Assembly: GCA_021404565.1 (NCBI GenBank)
Contig: JAAWWF010000004.1
Coordinates: 186,001 to 250,000 of the forward strand
Source of the DNA: Roseivirga sp.
GTDB lineage: Bacteria; Bacteroidota; Bacteroidia; Cytophagales; Cyclobacteriaceae
Length of the DNA: 64,000 nucleotides
Direction: 5' to 3'
Within the stretch, counting starts at the first letter, position 1. Every line of letters begins with the position of its first letter. Positions 7,659-16,621 of the stretch are shown here, piece after piece. A program made the translations under genes and the position numbers. The notes beneath the pieces are model-generated. The model was not told where the DNA came from. It worked only from the letters and a program-made list of their open reading frames with translations, and ran no database searches.

Positions 7659-8738
7659 ATGAAAACAAGAATTTTAGTAAGCCTGCTGGCCATGTTTTAT
7701 GTGAGTTTCGGCTTTGCACAAAAGATGAAGATCAGTGGAAAGGTTTCAGGAGAAGTGAAGCAAGTAGTGTTAAAGGCTTTTGATGAAAAGGAGTTGGGCT
7801 ATCAGCAGATTGACCTTCAGGATATCAAAAACGGAGCTTATTCTTTCAGCTTCAAGTTTAATCAGCCAAATCTGTATTTGGTTGAGTTTGATGGCGAAAA
7901 AAGTGCCAGGTTGTCCGTTTCTGTAAGTAGTGATATTAAGGTCAATTATCAGTCAGGAAAGGTAGAGATTTTGGACTCCCCGGAGAGCTTAAGTATGATC
8001 GAGTTCGATAAACAGAATGGTGCTCTACAGGGCAAGCACTTCGGACAACTCAAGAAAGATGCGGATAAGGCCATGGCAGCAGGAGATAAGGAAGCGCTGG
8101 CTGAGATTCAGGCAAGGTCGGCTACTGCGATTCAGGCATTTTTAAAGGAATTCCGCGTGCTGATTGTGGAAATGGGAGAGACCCCCGCGGGTTATTTTGC
8201 CATTCAATCTTCAGATTTCAATAAGGAAATAGACTTTATCAGCCAACGATTGGAGGCCTTCGAATCACGTATTCCCGAGAGTCAGGTGACCAAAGCCCTG
8301 GCGCGTCAGGTCTATCGTTCCAAGGTAGTGGCCATTGGCAAAACGCCTCCAGCCATTGCAGCAAGAGACAGTAAGGGTGAGGATTTTAACCTGGGGCAGT
8401 ATCAGGGTAAGGTAGTGCTCATTGATTTTTGGGCCGCCTGGTGTCGTGCCTGTCGCATCGAAAACCCACAGTTTGTGGAGCTTTATGGAGAGTACCAGTC
8501 TAAAGGACTTGAGATTGTGAGTATTTCGCAGGATAAGAAGAAGAAAACCTGGCAGGAGGCGATCGCCAAAGATGGCATTGGTATCTGGCGACAGGTACAG
8601 GATTCAGACGGGAGCATTTCAGAGCTGTTTAGTATCTCCTCTTTACCCCAAAACCTGGTGCTGGGTCGCGATGGAAAGGTTATCGGTAAGAATATGACAG
8701 CCGAAAGTCTGAAGAAGCTGCTGAGTACTCACCTCTGA
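7659..8738 (+). CDS. TlpA-like thiol-disulfide protein with DUF4369-like domain
   Basis: 359 residues. The signal peptide is MKTRILVSLLAMFYVSFGFAQ trimmed after residue 20. Residues 22-110 form a DUF4369-like beta domain, residues 120-225 are helical, and residues ~228-359 are a thioredoxin fold of TlpA/ResA type (VVLIDFWAAWC, then IENPQF). The redox site is C262-R-A-C265, whereas the common TlpA motif is CxPC, so the redox potential may differ. The conserved cis-Pro appears as SSLPQNLVL. It is expected in the periplasm, reducing disulfides or handling haem or cysteine-rich proteins. It lies downstream of an AraC regulator. Its last 10 bases overlap the convergent DUF3820 gene. Confidence 0.88.
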   Translation: MKTRILVSLLAMFYVSFGFAQKMKISGKVSGEVKQVVLKAFDEKELGYQQIDLQDIKNGAYSFSFKFNQPNLYLVEFDGEKSARLSVSVSSDIKVNYQSGKVEILDSPESLSMIEFDKQNGALQGKHFGQLKKDADKAMAAGDKEALAEIQARSATAIQAFLKEFRVLIVEMGETPAGYFAIQSSDFNKEIDFISQRLEAFESRIPESQVTKALARQVYRSKVVAIGKTPPAIAARDSKGEDFNLGQYQGKVVLIDFWAAWCRACRIENPQFVELYGEYQSKGLEIVSISQDKKKKTWQEAIAKDGIGIWRQVQDSDGSISELFSISSLPQNLVLGRDGKVIGKNMTAESLKKLLSTHL

Positions 8739-8959
8739 TTTTTCAGAGGTTTGAGGAGCCCTTCCAAACCATTGATTTTGATTTCGTAGATGGTAGAGAG
8801 CTGCATGCCCAGCTTGCCATTGGGAAATCCCTGGCTGGCAAACCACTCCAGGTAGTGCACGGGAAGGTCGCATAACAGCCTTCCTTTGTACTTACCAAAG
8901 GGCATTTGCATGGTGACCAGGTCTTTTAAGAGCTGTGGATCAGGTCCGGCTAGTTCCAT
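8729..8959 (-). CDS. DUF3820 family protein
   Basis: 76 residues. MQMPFGKYKGRLLCDLP and HYLEWFASQGFPNGKLG are the hallmark of DUF3820, a short family related to the quorum-sensing-regulator-like or exonuclease-associated 'MPFGKYKG' proteins. The remainder (IYEIKINGLEGLLKPLK) is helical. There is no signal peptide, so it is cytoplasmic. Its 3' end overlaps the convergent TlpA-like gene by 10 bases. Function unknown. Confidence 0.88.
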   Translation of the reverse strand: MELAGPDPQLLKDLVTMQMPFGKYKGRLLCDLPVHYLEWFASQGFPNGKLGMQLSTIYEIKINGLEGLLKPLKNQR

Positions 8960-9215
8960 TGGGTGAAGTTAATCAGGATATTGGGTAATTGGTAAAACAG
9001 GGAGCTCAAAGGACGATGTTCTTCCTGGATTTCTATTACAAAAGTATCAAGCTCTCATAATTCTTATACTTCAATGAAATCCCTTAAGGACACGGTCCAT
9101 CTGGCAATCCCCTGATTACTTATAACTAATCAACTGATAACCGGACTGTTAAAGTCATAAAACTCCCCAACCCACCTGAGGTCAATTGTACTGAACAACC
9201 CACCGGACCAGCCGA

Positions 9216-11570
9216 CTACTCAACCCTCAGTTGTTCCACCGGGTTTTCTCTGGCTGAGCTATATACCCGAAATCCGATAGCAGCAAAGGCAATGATGAAA
9301 ATGATCAGCACTGGCCAGATGTAGTTATTCAGTTCTACTTCCTTGTGATAGGCATAGACGATATCCATGATCATGCTGATGACAAAGTGCCCGGCTACCA
9401 GCCCCATGACACTGGCGATGACGAGCATGATTACTACCTGACGGTTCAGCAGGTACAGGATATTGCTAACGGAGGCACCCAACACCTTTCTAACTCCGAA
9501 CTCCTTGATTCTGCTCTGAATATTGAGGTATACCATGGCATACAGTCCAAGCGCTGAAATCAACAGTGTGATGACCGCCACCACACCATTGATGTTCATC
9601 ATAATGGAGTTGGTCTGGCGAACGGCCTGCATTACATCCTCTTGTAAAAAGCCCAGGTAGATCTCGTCAGGAAAGAGCTCACTCCATTTTTCCTTCATCA
9701 GATCATCAGCAATGAGCGGATCTTCATTGACCGTTACATTGGCATACCGATAGCTGTCTTCAGGAGCAAAAAAGATGACGGTTGGCTCTATCTTATTATC
9801 GAGCATGATGGGCTTCAGGTTAAAGTCTTCCACCACGCCAATTACCGTGTAACGCTCCCCATTATGCATAAACCACTGGTTGAGCACATCTTTTTTAAGA
9901 CCATCGACCAGCATTTGATTTACAATGGCATAACGGCTATTTCCGGGCTGATTGGTTTCGAAAAGCTGCCCACGCGTTAATCGAATCTGAAGCGCCTCCA
10001 GGTAGCCTTCTCCCGCATGAATAGCAGCCACATCATAGTCCGCACCCAGGTGATTGATGACGGTAGACTGAGCACTAAAACCGATGGCTTGTTCCGTACC
10101 TGTGACAGTAACCACCGATGGCAATTGCTCAAACTCAGCTTTGAGGCTGGCAAACTGTGAGGATTGAATGGGAATATTAATCGAGGTTTTGAGTTCATAA
10201 CCGCGATCCAATGTCTCCTGATACTGAGCGTTTTGTGTAAACAAAATCATGGAGAAAACATTGTAAACACACATCATAAACTGAAAGGTCAGTAAGCCTT
10301 TGATAAAGAGGTTTTTACCTGAGAATCTGATTTTGTTTTTGAAAATCTCCACCGGCTTGAATCTGCTGATATAGAAAGCAGGATACATACCTGCCAAGAG
10401 GCTGGTGAGCAACCATACCGCGATAGTGAACCCTGCGAAAGGAACGAAATCGATACGGCTGAACTCCACAATCTCAAAATCAAACATGGCATTGTAGGGA
10501 TCGACAAGGAGCATGGTGACCAGGCCTGAAAGTGCGAGGGCAAAAGACATTTGAATTACGCTTTCTACCAGAAACTGTATCTTCAGATCGAGTTTTCTAC
10601 TACCGAGCACCTTTCTGATGCCGATCTCCTTAAGTCTGTTGCGTGATATGGCAATGCTGGTATTGATAAAATTGAAGCATGCCAACAGCAATACAGTGAT
10701 GGCCGAACTGACAGTACCCAAAACCGATGCAGGGTGAAGGTTGCTCATAAAGCTGCCATTGAGAATACTGCCCTCCAGAGCGGGCCAGTCCAGTATACCT
10801 GAGCTTTGGTAACCGGCCACTCCGGTACTTTCGTTTACCTCATTCTGCACCGCCAGATAGCGATCCAGTAGCTTATTGAGAGATAAATTGTCCAGATTGG
10901 ACTTGATAAAAGTGGCATCTACCCAGCTTGACCAGGCTGTTTCATCTACTTCATTTGCCTGAATGTAGTGCGCCATGGGAGCCACAATACCGTGCAAAAA
11001 GCTGGTGTTTTTAGGTAACTTCTTAATGACCCCTGCTACTGTAAAGGGAGTCTTTTTACCATTGGCATCTACAAATTCGATGGTCTGACCCAAGGCAGGT
11101 GAATCCCCAAACAGTTTTTGAGCGGTGAGCTCGTTTATAAAAACATCCGTTAGCTGAGTGAATCCGGCCATTCCACCTGAAAGCAAAGGGAAATTAAATA
11201 CTTCAAAAAACTGATCATCTACAAAAGCTACTGATTCTCGAAATAGCTGATTTTCGATTTTAACCAGTTGACTTTCCCGATTGTAGCTTGTGGCTACCAC
11301 ACCATCTACATCGGCATTCATAGCCTGAGCCAGTGGCAAGGGAGAGATACCCATCAGGCGATTGCCGGTAGTGGTTATCTTAGCAGCATTTACTTTGTGA
11401 ATGCTTTCTGCATCATCGAAAAAGGTATTGAACTGTGAGTTGAATTGAATATTGAAATACGCAATGGTGCAGAGCGAAAAAGCTACTGCTATAGAAAGCA
11501 GGTTGACCCCGACAAAGAACTTATTGCGCTGTAAAGTCCGAAGTGAAGTGAGAACATAATTTGACCACAT
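9216..11570 (-). CDS. FtsX/MacB-like permease, no prefix domain
   Basis: 784 residues. It begins MWSNYVLTSLRTLQRNKFF, directly before the first membrane helix. A MacB-type periplasmic domain spans about residues 50-270. A first FtsX domain follows, with KEIGIRKVLGSRK near residue 315. A second periplasmic domain is followed by a second FtsX domain with KEFGVRKVLGAS near residue 687 and the C-terminal RENPVEQLRVE. It resembles mechanotransmission permeases of the LolC/MacB group, but no ATPase or adaptor gene lies nearby. The substrate is unknown. It stands alone as a transcription unit, with inverted GTCC/GGAC repeats upstream at 11619-11652. Confidence 0.88.
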   Translation of the reverse strand: MWSNYVLTSLRTLQRNKFFVGVNLLSIAVAFSLCTIAYFNIQFNSQFNTFFDDAESIHKVNAAKITTTGNRLMGISPLPLAQAMNADVDGVVATSYNRESQLVKIENQLFRESVAFVDDQFFEVFNFPLLSGGMAGFTQLTDVFINELTAQKLFGDSPALGQTIEFVDANGKKTPFTVAGVIKKLPKNTSFLHGIVAPMAHYIQANEVDETAWSSWVDATFIKSNLDNLSLNKLLDRYLAVQNEVNESTGVAGYQSSGILDWPALEGSILNGSFMSNLHPASVLGTVSSAITVLLLACFNFINTSIAISRNRLKEIGIRKVLGSRKLDLKIQFLVESVIQMSFALALSGLVTMLLVDPYNAMFDFEIVEFSRIDFVPFAGFTIAVWLLTSLLAGMYPAFYISRFKPVEIFKNKIRFSGKNLFIKGLLTFQFMMCVYNVFSMILFTQNAQYQETLDRGYELKTSINIPIQSSQFASLKAEFEQLPSVVTVTGTEQAIGFSAQSTVINHLGADYDVAAIHAGEGYLEALQIRLTRGQLFETNQPGNSRYAIVNQMLVDGLKKDVLNQWFMHNGERYTVIGVVEDFNLKPIMLDNKIEPTVIFFAPEDSYRYANVTVNEDPLIADDLMKEKWSELFPDEIYLGFLQEDVMQAVRQTNSIMMNINGVVAVITLLISALGLYAMVYLNIQSRIKEFGVRKVLGASVSNILYLLNRQVVIMLVIASVMGLVAGHFVISMIMDIVYAYHKEVELNNYIWPVLIIFIIAFAAIGFRVYSSARENPVEQLRVE

Positions 11571-11618
11571 AATTTTCTGAGTTTTTGTTGTTTACTCCTC
11601 CAATCTGGCCTTTATAAT

Positions 11619-11652
11619 AGGTCCAAACGTCCGTTTCGATAAAGTCGGACCT
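11619..11652. promoter_or_regulatory. Inverted AGGTCC/GGACCT repeat upstream of the permease
   Basis: AGGTCC at 11619-11624 is mirrored by GGACCT at 11647-11652. Inside it GTCCG at 11629-11633 is mirrored by CGGAC at 11646-11650. It lies about 50-80 bases before the permease ATG on the minus strand and shares the GTCGGACC word with the inverted repeat at 21131. Possible operator. Short arms make chance possible. Confidence 0.3.
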
Positions 11653-11794
11653 TATTGTGACGTCTGAAGTGGTGATGCTAAGGGAACTGAATACAACTGA
11701 GTACAATGAATCTGCAATTCAGTAAACGATAATGAGGCTACGTTTATATTTTATGTTAGTGCTTACGTTTGTTGTTCATTATTGCAATAAAAAC

Positions 11795-12817
11795 ATGAGA
11801 TTCCTGATCGCAATCTTACTGCTTACTGTTGCTGTATCAATACATGCTCAGGTGGTGAGAGGAGTAGTTAAAGATAAGACCAACCAGATGCCAATAGCCT
11901 ACCTGAGCGTAGGAGTTGTCGGTACACCAATAGGCACCCTGACGGATAGGTCAGGCAAATTTGAGCTCACCATCCCAGACAGTCTAAGGAGTGCCCGACT
12001 TACACTTTATGGGCTGGGCTACAACCGACAAGATCTATCCATCTCTACTTTTAGAGGAAAAGAATTGGAGATATCCATGGAGCCACTTACATCAAAACTT
12101 ACAGATTATGTCGTCAACAGGAAGGAGTCTGGCGGGTACGAAATCAACGAATACCTGACCTCAAAGAGAAAACTGCTGGAACGGGCGTACAGATCCTTTT
12201 CTCCTAAAAACCCGGAGCATAGTGGAACGGTTGTGGCCAGTCGTATAGCGATTGATGTGCCTCATTTTATCATATCTGCTTCCATATTTATTGCGGAGTC
12301 CAATACTGATACAACCAAATTCAGGTTGCGCTTGTACAATGTGGACAAAGCCACAGGACTGCCGGGAGATGATCTCATTCAAAAACCGGTGCTGCGTAAT
12401 TTTACTCAGAAGAAAGGCTGGATGGAAATTGATTTAGAAGATGAATACATCTTTTTGGAAAAGGGAGAATACTTTCTGGGATTTGAACTGATTGAAAAGA
12501 AGGAGGATCGTTTCAGAGTGTATGATGTATTGAAGCAAAGGCGGGAAAAATTGAAATCTCTTTATGAGCAAGGTGTCAAGGGGGTAGACCAGGTGAGCAT
12601 GGAGATTAACGGAGAGACTCAGCTTCGGTACAGAACATCTTTCTCAGCCAAGAAGATTAAAAAATACGGACTTAATATGCCCATGTTTAACACCAAGTTT
12701 GAGGTTGTGGGAGGGAGTGAATCAGGCTTTTATCGCTCTTCGAGTCTGGAAAACTGGATACAGTCTGAGTTGGGTGTCTTTCGGATGAAGCTGAAATATG
12801 AGTATGAAAAAGAATAG
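11795..12817 (+). CDS. Carboxypeptidase-regulatory-domain-like secreted protein
   Basis: About 340 residues. The signal peptide MRFLIAILLLTVAVSIHAQ supports the ATG at 11795 over an upstream start at 11732. Residues ~20-105 form a CarboxypepD_reg-like beta-sandwich (VVRGVVKDKTNQMPIAYLSV, GTLTDRSGKFELTIPDS, LTLYGLGYNRQDLSI). The remaining ~230 residues are beta-rich (FRLRLYNVDKATGLPGDDL, GEYFLGFELIEKK) and end without a barrel or TonB plug. Many Bacteroidota proteins of this layout are envelope proteins of unknown role. It is divergent from the permease at 9216. Confidence 0.75.
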   Translation: MRFLIAILLLTVAVSIHAQVVRGVVKDKTNQMPIAYLSVGVVGTPIGTLTDRSGKFELTIPDSLRSARLTLYGLGYNRQDLSISTFRGKELEISMEPLTSKLTDYVVNRKESGGYEINEYLTSKRKLLERAYRSFSPKNPEHSGTVVASRIAIDVPHFIISASIFIAESNTDTTKFRLRLYNVDKATGLPGDDLIQKPVLRNFTQKKGWMEIDLEDEYIFLEKGEYFLGFELIEKKEDRFRVYDVLKQRREKLKSLYEQGVKGVDQVSMEINGETQLRYRTSFSAKKIKKYGLNMPMFNTKFEVVGGSESGFYRSSSLENWIQSELGVFRMKLKYEYEKE

Positions 12818-12896
12818 CTACTTAAGGACTTTGGTAATGATCAACAGACTCCTTGGCCATGCCGGGGTCTTTAATTCTGGCATTTGGCATTTCCTC

Positions 12897-13553
12897 TTAT
12901 ACCTCTACCAAACCATGTTTGACGGCAAAAAGAACGAGCCCGGCCATATTACGAACACCGGATTTTTCCAGCAGGGACTTGCGGTATCCTTCAATGGTTT
13001 TGGGGCTGAGAAATAGTGCTTCACCAATTTCGGGGGTAGTTTTCTCTTCACAGATCAGGCGTAATACTTCCACTTCCCGTTCATTCAATCCGTGGGATTT
13101 TAACATTGCTGTAGCCTTTAAAGCCGGGTCTGTGATTCCTCCTAACATGGCGAGAGACACCTTTTCTGAGAAATAGTAATCGTGATGATACACCTTTTCT
13201 ATGGCCGCGATTACTTCCTCCGGGTCGCAGTCCTTGACCAGGTAGCCGTTGGCACCCAGCTCCATCATTTGTACAATAAAGGCTTTGCTTTGGTGCATGG
13301 TCAGTATGAGAACTTTGATCTGTTCACTCTCCTTTCTGATCATTTCCAGTGCTTCTTTGCCTGTAAGTACAGGCATTTCTAGGTCAAGCAAGATCACATC
13401 TGGTTTTGCTTCCGTCAGTCCGTCCAGAAGTTCCTGACCATTGGCCGCTTCTTGTACCACTTTAAAATCAGAACAGGAGTTGAGAATGGACTTCATACCT
13501 GAACGTATCAGTCTGTGGTCATCGGCAAGTGCTATTCTTATTTCTGATTTCAT
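12897..13553 (-). CDS. NarL/LuxR-type response regulator
   Basis: 218 residues. The receiver domain (residues 1-125) has the acidic pair D11-D12, the phospho-acceptor D57 in VILLDLEMP, Thr in LILTMHQS and Lys in YLVKDCDPEE. The output domain (about residues 150-218) is a LuxR-type four-helix HTH (LNEREVEVLRLICEEKTTPE then FLSPKTIEGYRKSLLEK). Its start ATG overlaps the kinase stop codon as ATGA (13550-13553), so it is the cognate regulator of that kinase. The gene lies last in a minus-strand operon with the kinase and a membrane protein. Confidence 0.93.
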   Translation of the reverse strand: MKSEIRIALADDHRLIRSGMKSILNSCSDFKVVQEAANGQELLDGLTEAKPDVILLDLEMPVLTGKEALEMIRKESEQIKVLILTMHQSKAFIVQMMELGANGYLVKDCDPEEVIAAIEKVYHHDYYFSEKVSLAMLGGITDPALKATAMLKSHGLNEREVEVLRLICEEKTTPEIGEALFLSPKTIEGYRKSLLEKSGVRNMAGLVLFAVKHGLVEV

Positions 13554-14344
13554 GTAGATGAGGTCAAGGGAATCTGAATACTGACGGAAAAACCGTTGGC
13601 AGACTGATGTTTGAAATTGATTTCACCCCCGAGGGCTTCAATACGGCTGTAAATGTTTTTGATACCCAAGCCGGGTTGCCTGTCATCAGGAGAAAAGCCA
13701 ATGCCATTGTCAATGTAAAGCAGTTGAATATTGGTTGATGTAAATTCAAGGGTAATGCCTGCCTGATTTGCCTGCGCATGTCGGATGGTATTGTTGAGTA
13801 GTTCCTGTACTACTCTGAGCATGCCTAGTTCAGCCTCATGAGAAAGCCTTAATGGTTCACCTGAAATACCGAGATGAATCGAAAAGGAGGGGGGCTTCTG
13901 CAGTGGTTCTATACACTCCTTTAGAGCCTGAACCAGGCCAAATGATTCAAGTGTGGCTGGCAGCAGATTATGGCTCACTGCCCGAACAGCAGAGATGCTC
14001 TCCTGAATCATTTCGCAGGCATCAGCCAGAAATGTTGCCTGATCATTACTAATCTCAGGGTTTCGCTGCTGATGGCTCAGGTTCAGCTTCAGGCCTGAAA
14101 GCAATGAGCCGATACCATCATGCAGGTCTTTAGCGAGCCGCTTTCTCTCGCGTTCCTGACCTTCAATCGTAGCCTGCAGCATTTCCCGTTGTCGACTGTT
14201 TTCCAGCTCTTGTAGCTGAAGTCTTTGTGCCACATTTCTCTTTTGGTAGACAACTACGAAGACTACGACCAGCGAGGCCAGAATAACCGTAATCAGGGCA
14301 CTGGAAATAAAGATCAGGATGATGTCGGATTCTTGCGTGCCCAT
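13550..14344 (-). CDS. HisKA_3 sensor histidine kinase
   Basis: 264 residues. A single N-terminal membrane helix (IILIFISSALITVILASLVVV) leads to a coiled linker and the HisKA_3 box RKRLAKDLHDGIGS with phospho-acceptor H75. The HATPase domain shows the N box (ELLNNTIRHAQA), the G1 box (YIDNGIGF) and GLGIKNIYSRIEALGG. There is no sensory domain, so the signal probably comes from a partner. The gene overlaps the upstream membrane-protein gene by 31 bases and the downstream regulator by 4, suggesting a translationally coupled three-protein system. Confidence 0.93.
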   Translation of the reverse strand: MGTQESDIILIFISSALITVILASLVVVFVVVYQKRNVAQRLQLQELENSRQREMLQATIEGQERERKRLAKDLHDGIGSLLSGLKLNLSHQQRNPEISNDQATFLADACEMIQESISAVRAVSHNLLPATLESFGLVQALKECIEPLQKPPSFSIHLGISGEPLRLSHEAELGMLRVVQELLNNTIRHAQANQAGITLEFTSTNIQLLYIDNGIGFSPDDRQPGLGIKNIYSRIEALGGEINFKHQSANGFSVSIQIPLTSST

Positions 14345-14958
14345 ATAAGTGCAATGGTATAGATGAGATAAAGGAGAATAACCAGTATAGCGTGTACATC
14401 CCAGATGGCCACAAATACATACTTTCTCTGAACAAAAATGTAATTGGAGAATGTGAATAACAGCATGTTTCCGCTGGAGTATATTAACACACCTGTACTA
14501 AGCCAAAAGGCAAAGAGCCTTTCTGGATGCTGCACTGTCTTCTCTTTCTGCACCTTTACGAACCAACCGGCCGAAAATATTATGAGTAAAGCCGCTTTTA
14601 CTGCTAATATGTAAGTCGGATACCCTGAAATACCATCTCCGAAAGAGACATTGAAGAGCCATAAGAGAACAAAACTAATCAAAGTGGTATTAGAGATCTT
14701 CGAAGGAAAAAAGGGTTGAAGAAGTCTTTTGAGAATATATAGAAGAGTAACTGTTTCCACCAGAATGTATAAATGGAAAAGCGGCATATTGGAGCCAATC
14801 AGTCTTTCAACCAAATATGCCGCTATTCCATTGATAAAGATAAACCAGGTTAACAAGGTGAAAGTCCTGGCATCGCTGTTGAAGAATTTCCAATTTCTTG
14901 CACCGAGAGTCGCAGGAAGCAGCGGTATACCTATGGCTATGTGACTAATGATTTCCAA
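14314..14958 (-). CDS. Multi-pass membrane protein coupled to a histidine kinase
   Basis: 214 residues with about six hydrophobic segments (TFTLLTWFIFINGIAAYLV, HLYILVETVTLLYILK, TLISFVLLWLFNVSF, YILAVKAALLIIFSAGWFV, GVLIYSSGNMLLFTFS, ILVILLYLIYTIALIW). I do not recognise the family. Its 3' end overlaps the kinase start by 31 bases, so both are likely made together, and a role as the membrane sensor for the short kinase is an inference. No ATG is available at the front. The TTG at 14958 is the best start. Confidence 0.7.
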   Translation of the reverse strand: MEIISHIAIGIPLLPATLGARNWKFFNSDARTFTLLTWFIFINGIAAYLVERLIGSNMPLFHLYILVETVTLLYILKRLLQPFFPSKISNTTLISFVLLWLFNVSFGDGISGYPTYILAVKAALLIIFSAGWFVKVQKEKTVQHPERLFAFWLSTGVLIYSSGNMLLFTFSNYIFVQRKYVFVAIWDVHAILVILLYLIYTIALIWARKNPTSS

Positions 14959-14971
14959 TGATTCTAAACGA

Positions 14972-15811
14972 CTAATAATTGTTATTAATGACTACTGTAC
15001 TATCAGGGTCGCAATATCTGGGACAGGGACGAGCGAAATTGGAAAACTGCTCATCGTCATTTGTCAAAGCAATATCATTCTTTCCAATATAGAGCACGTT
15101 CACATAGACGATGCTACCAAATATTGCCTCTTCCGTTCTTGAGTCCGTTTTTGGTAATTGGAATTCGGTTTTATTCTCATCGGGCGAGAGGGTACGAAGA
15201 CCATATACAATGTGTATGTCTGAATTAAGGTCTTCGCCTACTAACTCTTTTATCTGGTCCCAGCGGTAATTGTAGGCATAGACACTGGTCCAATTATTTG
15301 CATCGCTCTTGTCCTTCCATAGTTTAACATATTGCTTTGCTTCACTTGCTGGTATTTTCTTACTTCCCTTCGGAGTGATGAGAAGAACCATATCATCAGC
15401 ATCTGCCTTGTCTTGACAATTTAATGTGTTCAGAATCAAAAGATTAGGTATTAGACTGTCTTCATTCATCAGACCATAATAAAAACGAAGTCCACGACCA
15501 TTCTGCGGATGACCATCATATTGCTCAAAGAGGTAGCTAAGATCGTTTGTATTCAGTGTTCTGATCGCTTCTGTTGTATCTTGTCTATGCACATCCAACC
15601 AGCTGGCATTCCACATTTTAGCAGCTTCCGGGTAAATATTATAAGTCTCAGTGTTGCAGTCTTCCTGCTGGGCACTCAGTGAGATATAATTGCCAGCTAT
15701 GGGGGCGGCAATTTTCTCTGCGACCTTGGCAGAAAGAGGAGCATAAGTTGTTGCTGCGATAAACAACACCAATGTAAGACTTGCACCAAGAGATAAATAG
15801 ACTTTTTTCAT
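14972..15811 (-). CDS. Secreted or periplasmic protein of unknown function
   Basis: About 279 residues starting at the ATG at 15811, which begins a signal peptide (KKVYLSLGASLTLVLFIAATTYA). The mature part has several cysteines (QQEDCNTETY, NTLNCQDKADADD, PCPRYCDPDS), suggesting disulfides, and motifs such as LRFYYGLMNEDSL and IHIVYGLRTLSPDENK. I do not recognise the family. It ends 13 bases before the TTG start of the membrane-protein gene, so it may be the first gene of the operon with the two-component system and supply an extracellular input. That link is inference from position only. Confidence 0.65.
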   Translation of the reverse strand: MKKVYLSLGASLTLVLFIAATTYAPLSAKVAEKIAAPIAGNYISLSAQQEDCNTETYNIYPEAAKMWNASWLDVHRQDTTEAIRTLNTNDLSYLFEQYDGHPQNGRGLRFYYGLMNEDSLIPNLLILNTLNCQDKADADDMVLLITPKGSKKIPASEAKQYVKLWKDKSDANNWTSVYAYNYRWDQIKELVGEDLNSDIHIVYGLRTLSPDENKTEFQLPKTDSRTEEAIFGSIVYVNVLYIGKNDIALTNDDEQFSNFARPCPRYCDPDSTVVINNNY

Positions 15812-15847
15812 GGTTGTATTGATTTTGATGAATACTTTATTATCCAA

Positions 15848-16179
15848 ACAATGACATAAAAAACATCAATATAACAAATAGTTGTAACTAGTTTGTTTTA
15901 TTGTCAAGTTCTTTAACGTGTTGATTATCAGTGGTATAAAGATTTTTAATGAGTTTAAAACCCTTGGAAACCTCCTACAAAACAAGGGTTTACCCTGATA
16001 GTCTTCCCCGGCTTTACAGGTGCTCAGAATCAGGGAATCAGAGCTGTTTTGGTGAATCAAACCTCCTGACATTTGAATCAACGATTTGCGAAAATCACCA
16101 CAGCTTGCCGACATAGGTAGCTAAGGGAGTAAGCCGAAAATCCCAAAACAGAGTAGGTAACACTTTAACAATTTCAATT
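15848..16179. other. Gene-free divergent intergenic region
   Basis: 332 bases between the secreted unknown (minus strand) and the lectin-like gene (plus strand). The left part is AT-rich and probably holds the minus-strand promoter. A frame on the minus strand at 15866-16114 has no recognisable features. No repeat family A, B or C copy and no RNA gene was seen. Confidence 0.4.
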
Positions 16180-16497
16180 ATGTCAAATTTCAAAGTCCAA
16201 ATAGGAACGGTAGAAAACTTTACTACAGCCGACTATGACTGGCAAACCGTAGAATTTAGTCCTGCCTTTCCTGATGGAGTAATCCCTCAGGTGTTTGTCC
16301 AAATTCAAACTTTTGGTGGTGAGGATATACCTGGTTTACGTCTCCAGAATATATCCAACACTGGTTTTCAGGTAAGTATGCGAGAGGCATATATGTCAAA
16401 TACTACATCCTCTGTAGTTGGAGATTTAGGGATTATTCAGGGAAATGGGCACCCTAACGAGGAAACCCTGGCCTGGATGGCTGTTGCCATTGGCTAA
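16180..16497 (+). CDS. H-type lectin-domain-like small protein
   Basis: 105 residues and a single domain. WQTVEFSPAFPDGVIPQVFV, then NTGFQVSMREAYM and the final ETLAWMAVAIG follow the H-type lectin pattern: F...F...P.V, then GF.v, then a W-x-A end. H-type lectins bind N-acetylgalactosamine in discoidins and snail agglutinins, and bacterial versions are small trimeric proteins. There is no signal peptide, so export would need another route or the protein is cytoplasmic. It is a single-gene unit with its own terminator at 16548. The glycan-binding residues were not mapped. Confidence 0.6.
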   Translation: MSNFKVQIGTVENFTTADYDWQTVEFSPAFPDGVIPQVFVQIQTFGGEDIPGLRLQNISNTGFQVSMREAYMSNTTSSVVGDLGIIQGNGHPNEETLAWMAVAIG

Positions 16498-16547
16498 TCT
16501 GTATGATTATGCAGGTTAAGTTCAACTCTTATGAGTTGAAAAATTTG

Positions 16548-16574
16548 AAGCTCTTGTTGATACAAGGGCTTTTT
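16548..16574 (+). terminator. Intrinsic terminator of the lectin-like gene
   Basis: AAGCTCTTGT at 16548-16557 pairs with ACAAGGGCTT at 16562-16571 (one G-U) around a TGAT loop, with a T run to 16574. A second hairpin, TTCAACTC (16521-16528) with GAGTTGAA (16533-16540), lies just upstream. Confidence 0.75.
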
Positions 16575-16621
16575 CTATTTCATGAGTACGATGACTTAAA
16601 GTGGTCGGACGAATCAGAAAC

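Noticed and set aside
8960-9215. Possible small gene or RNA in the spacer downstream of the permease
   Set aside because: No start-stop frame with features and no convincing hairpin; only degenerate CTGATAACC-like words were noticed.
15866-16114. Minus-strand 82-codon frame
   Set aside because: No family features, composition unlike neighbouring proteins, and it lies in a divergent promoter region.
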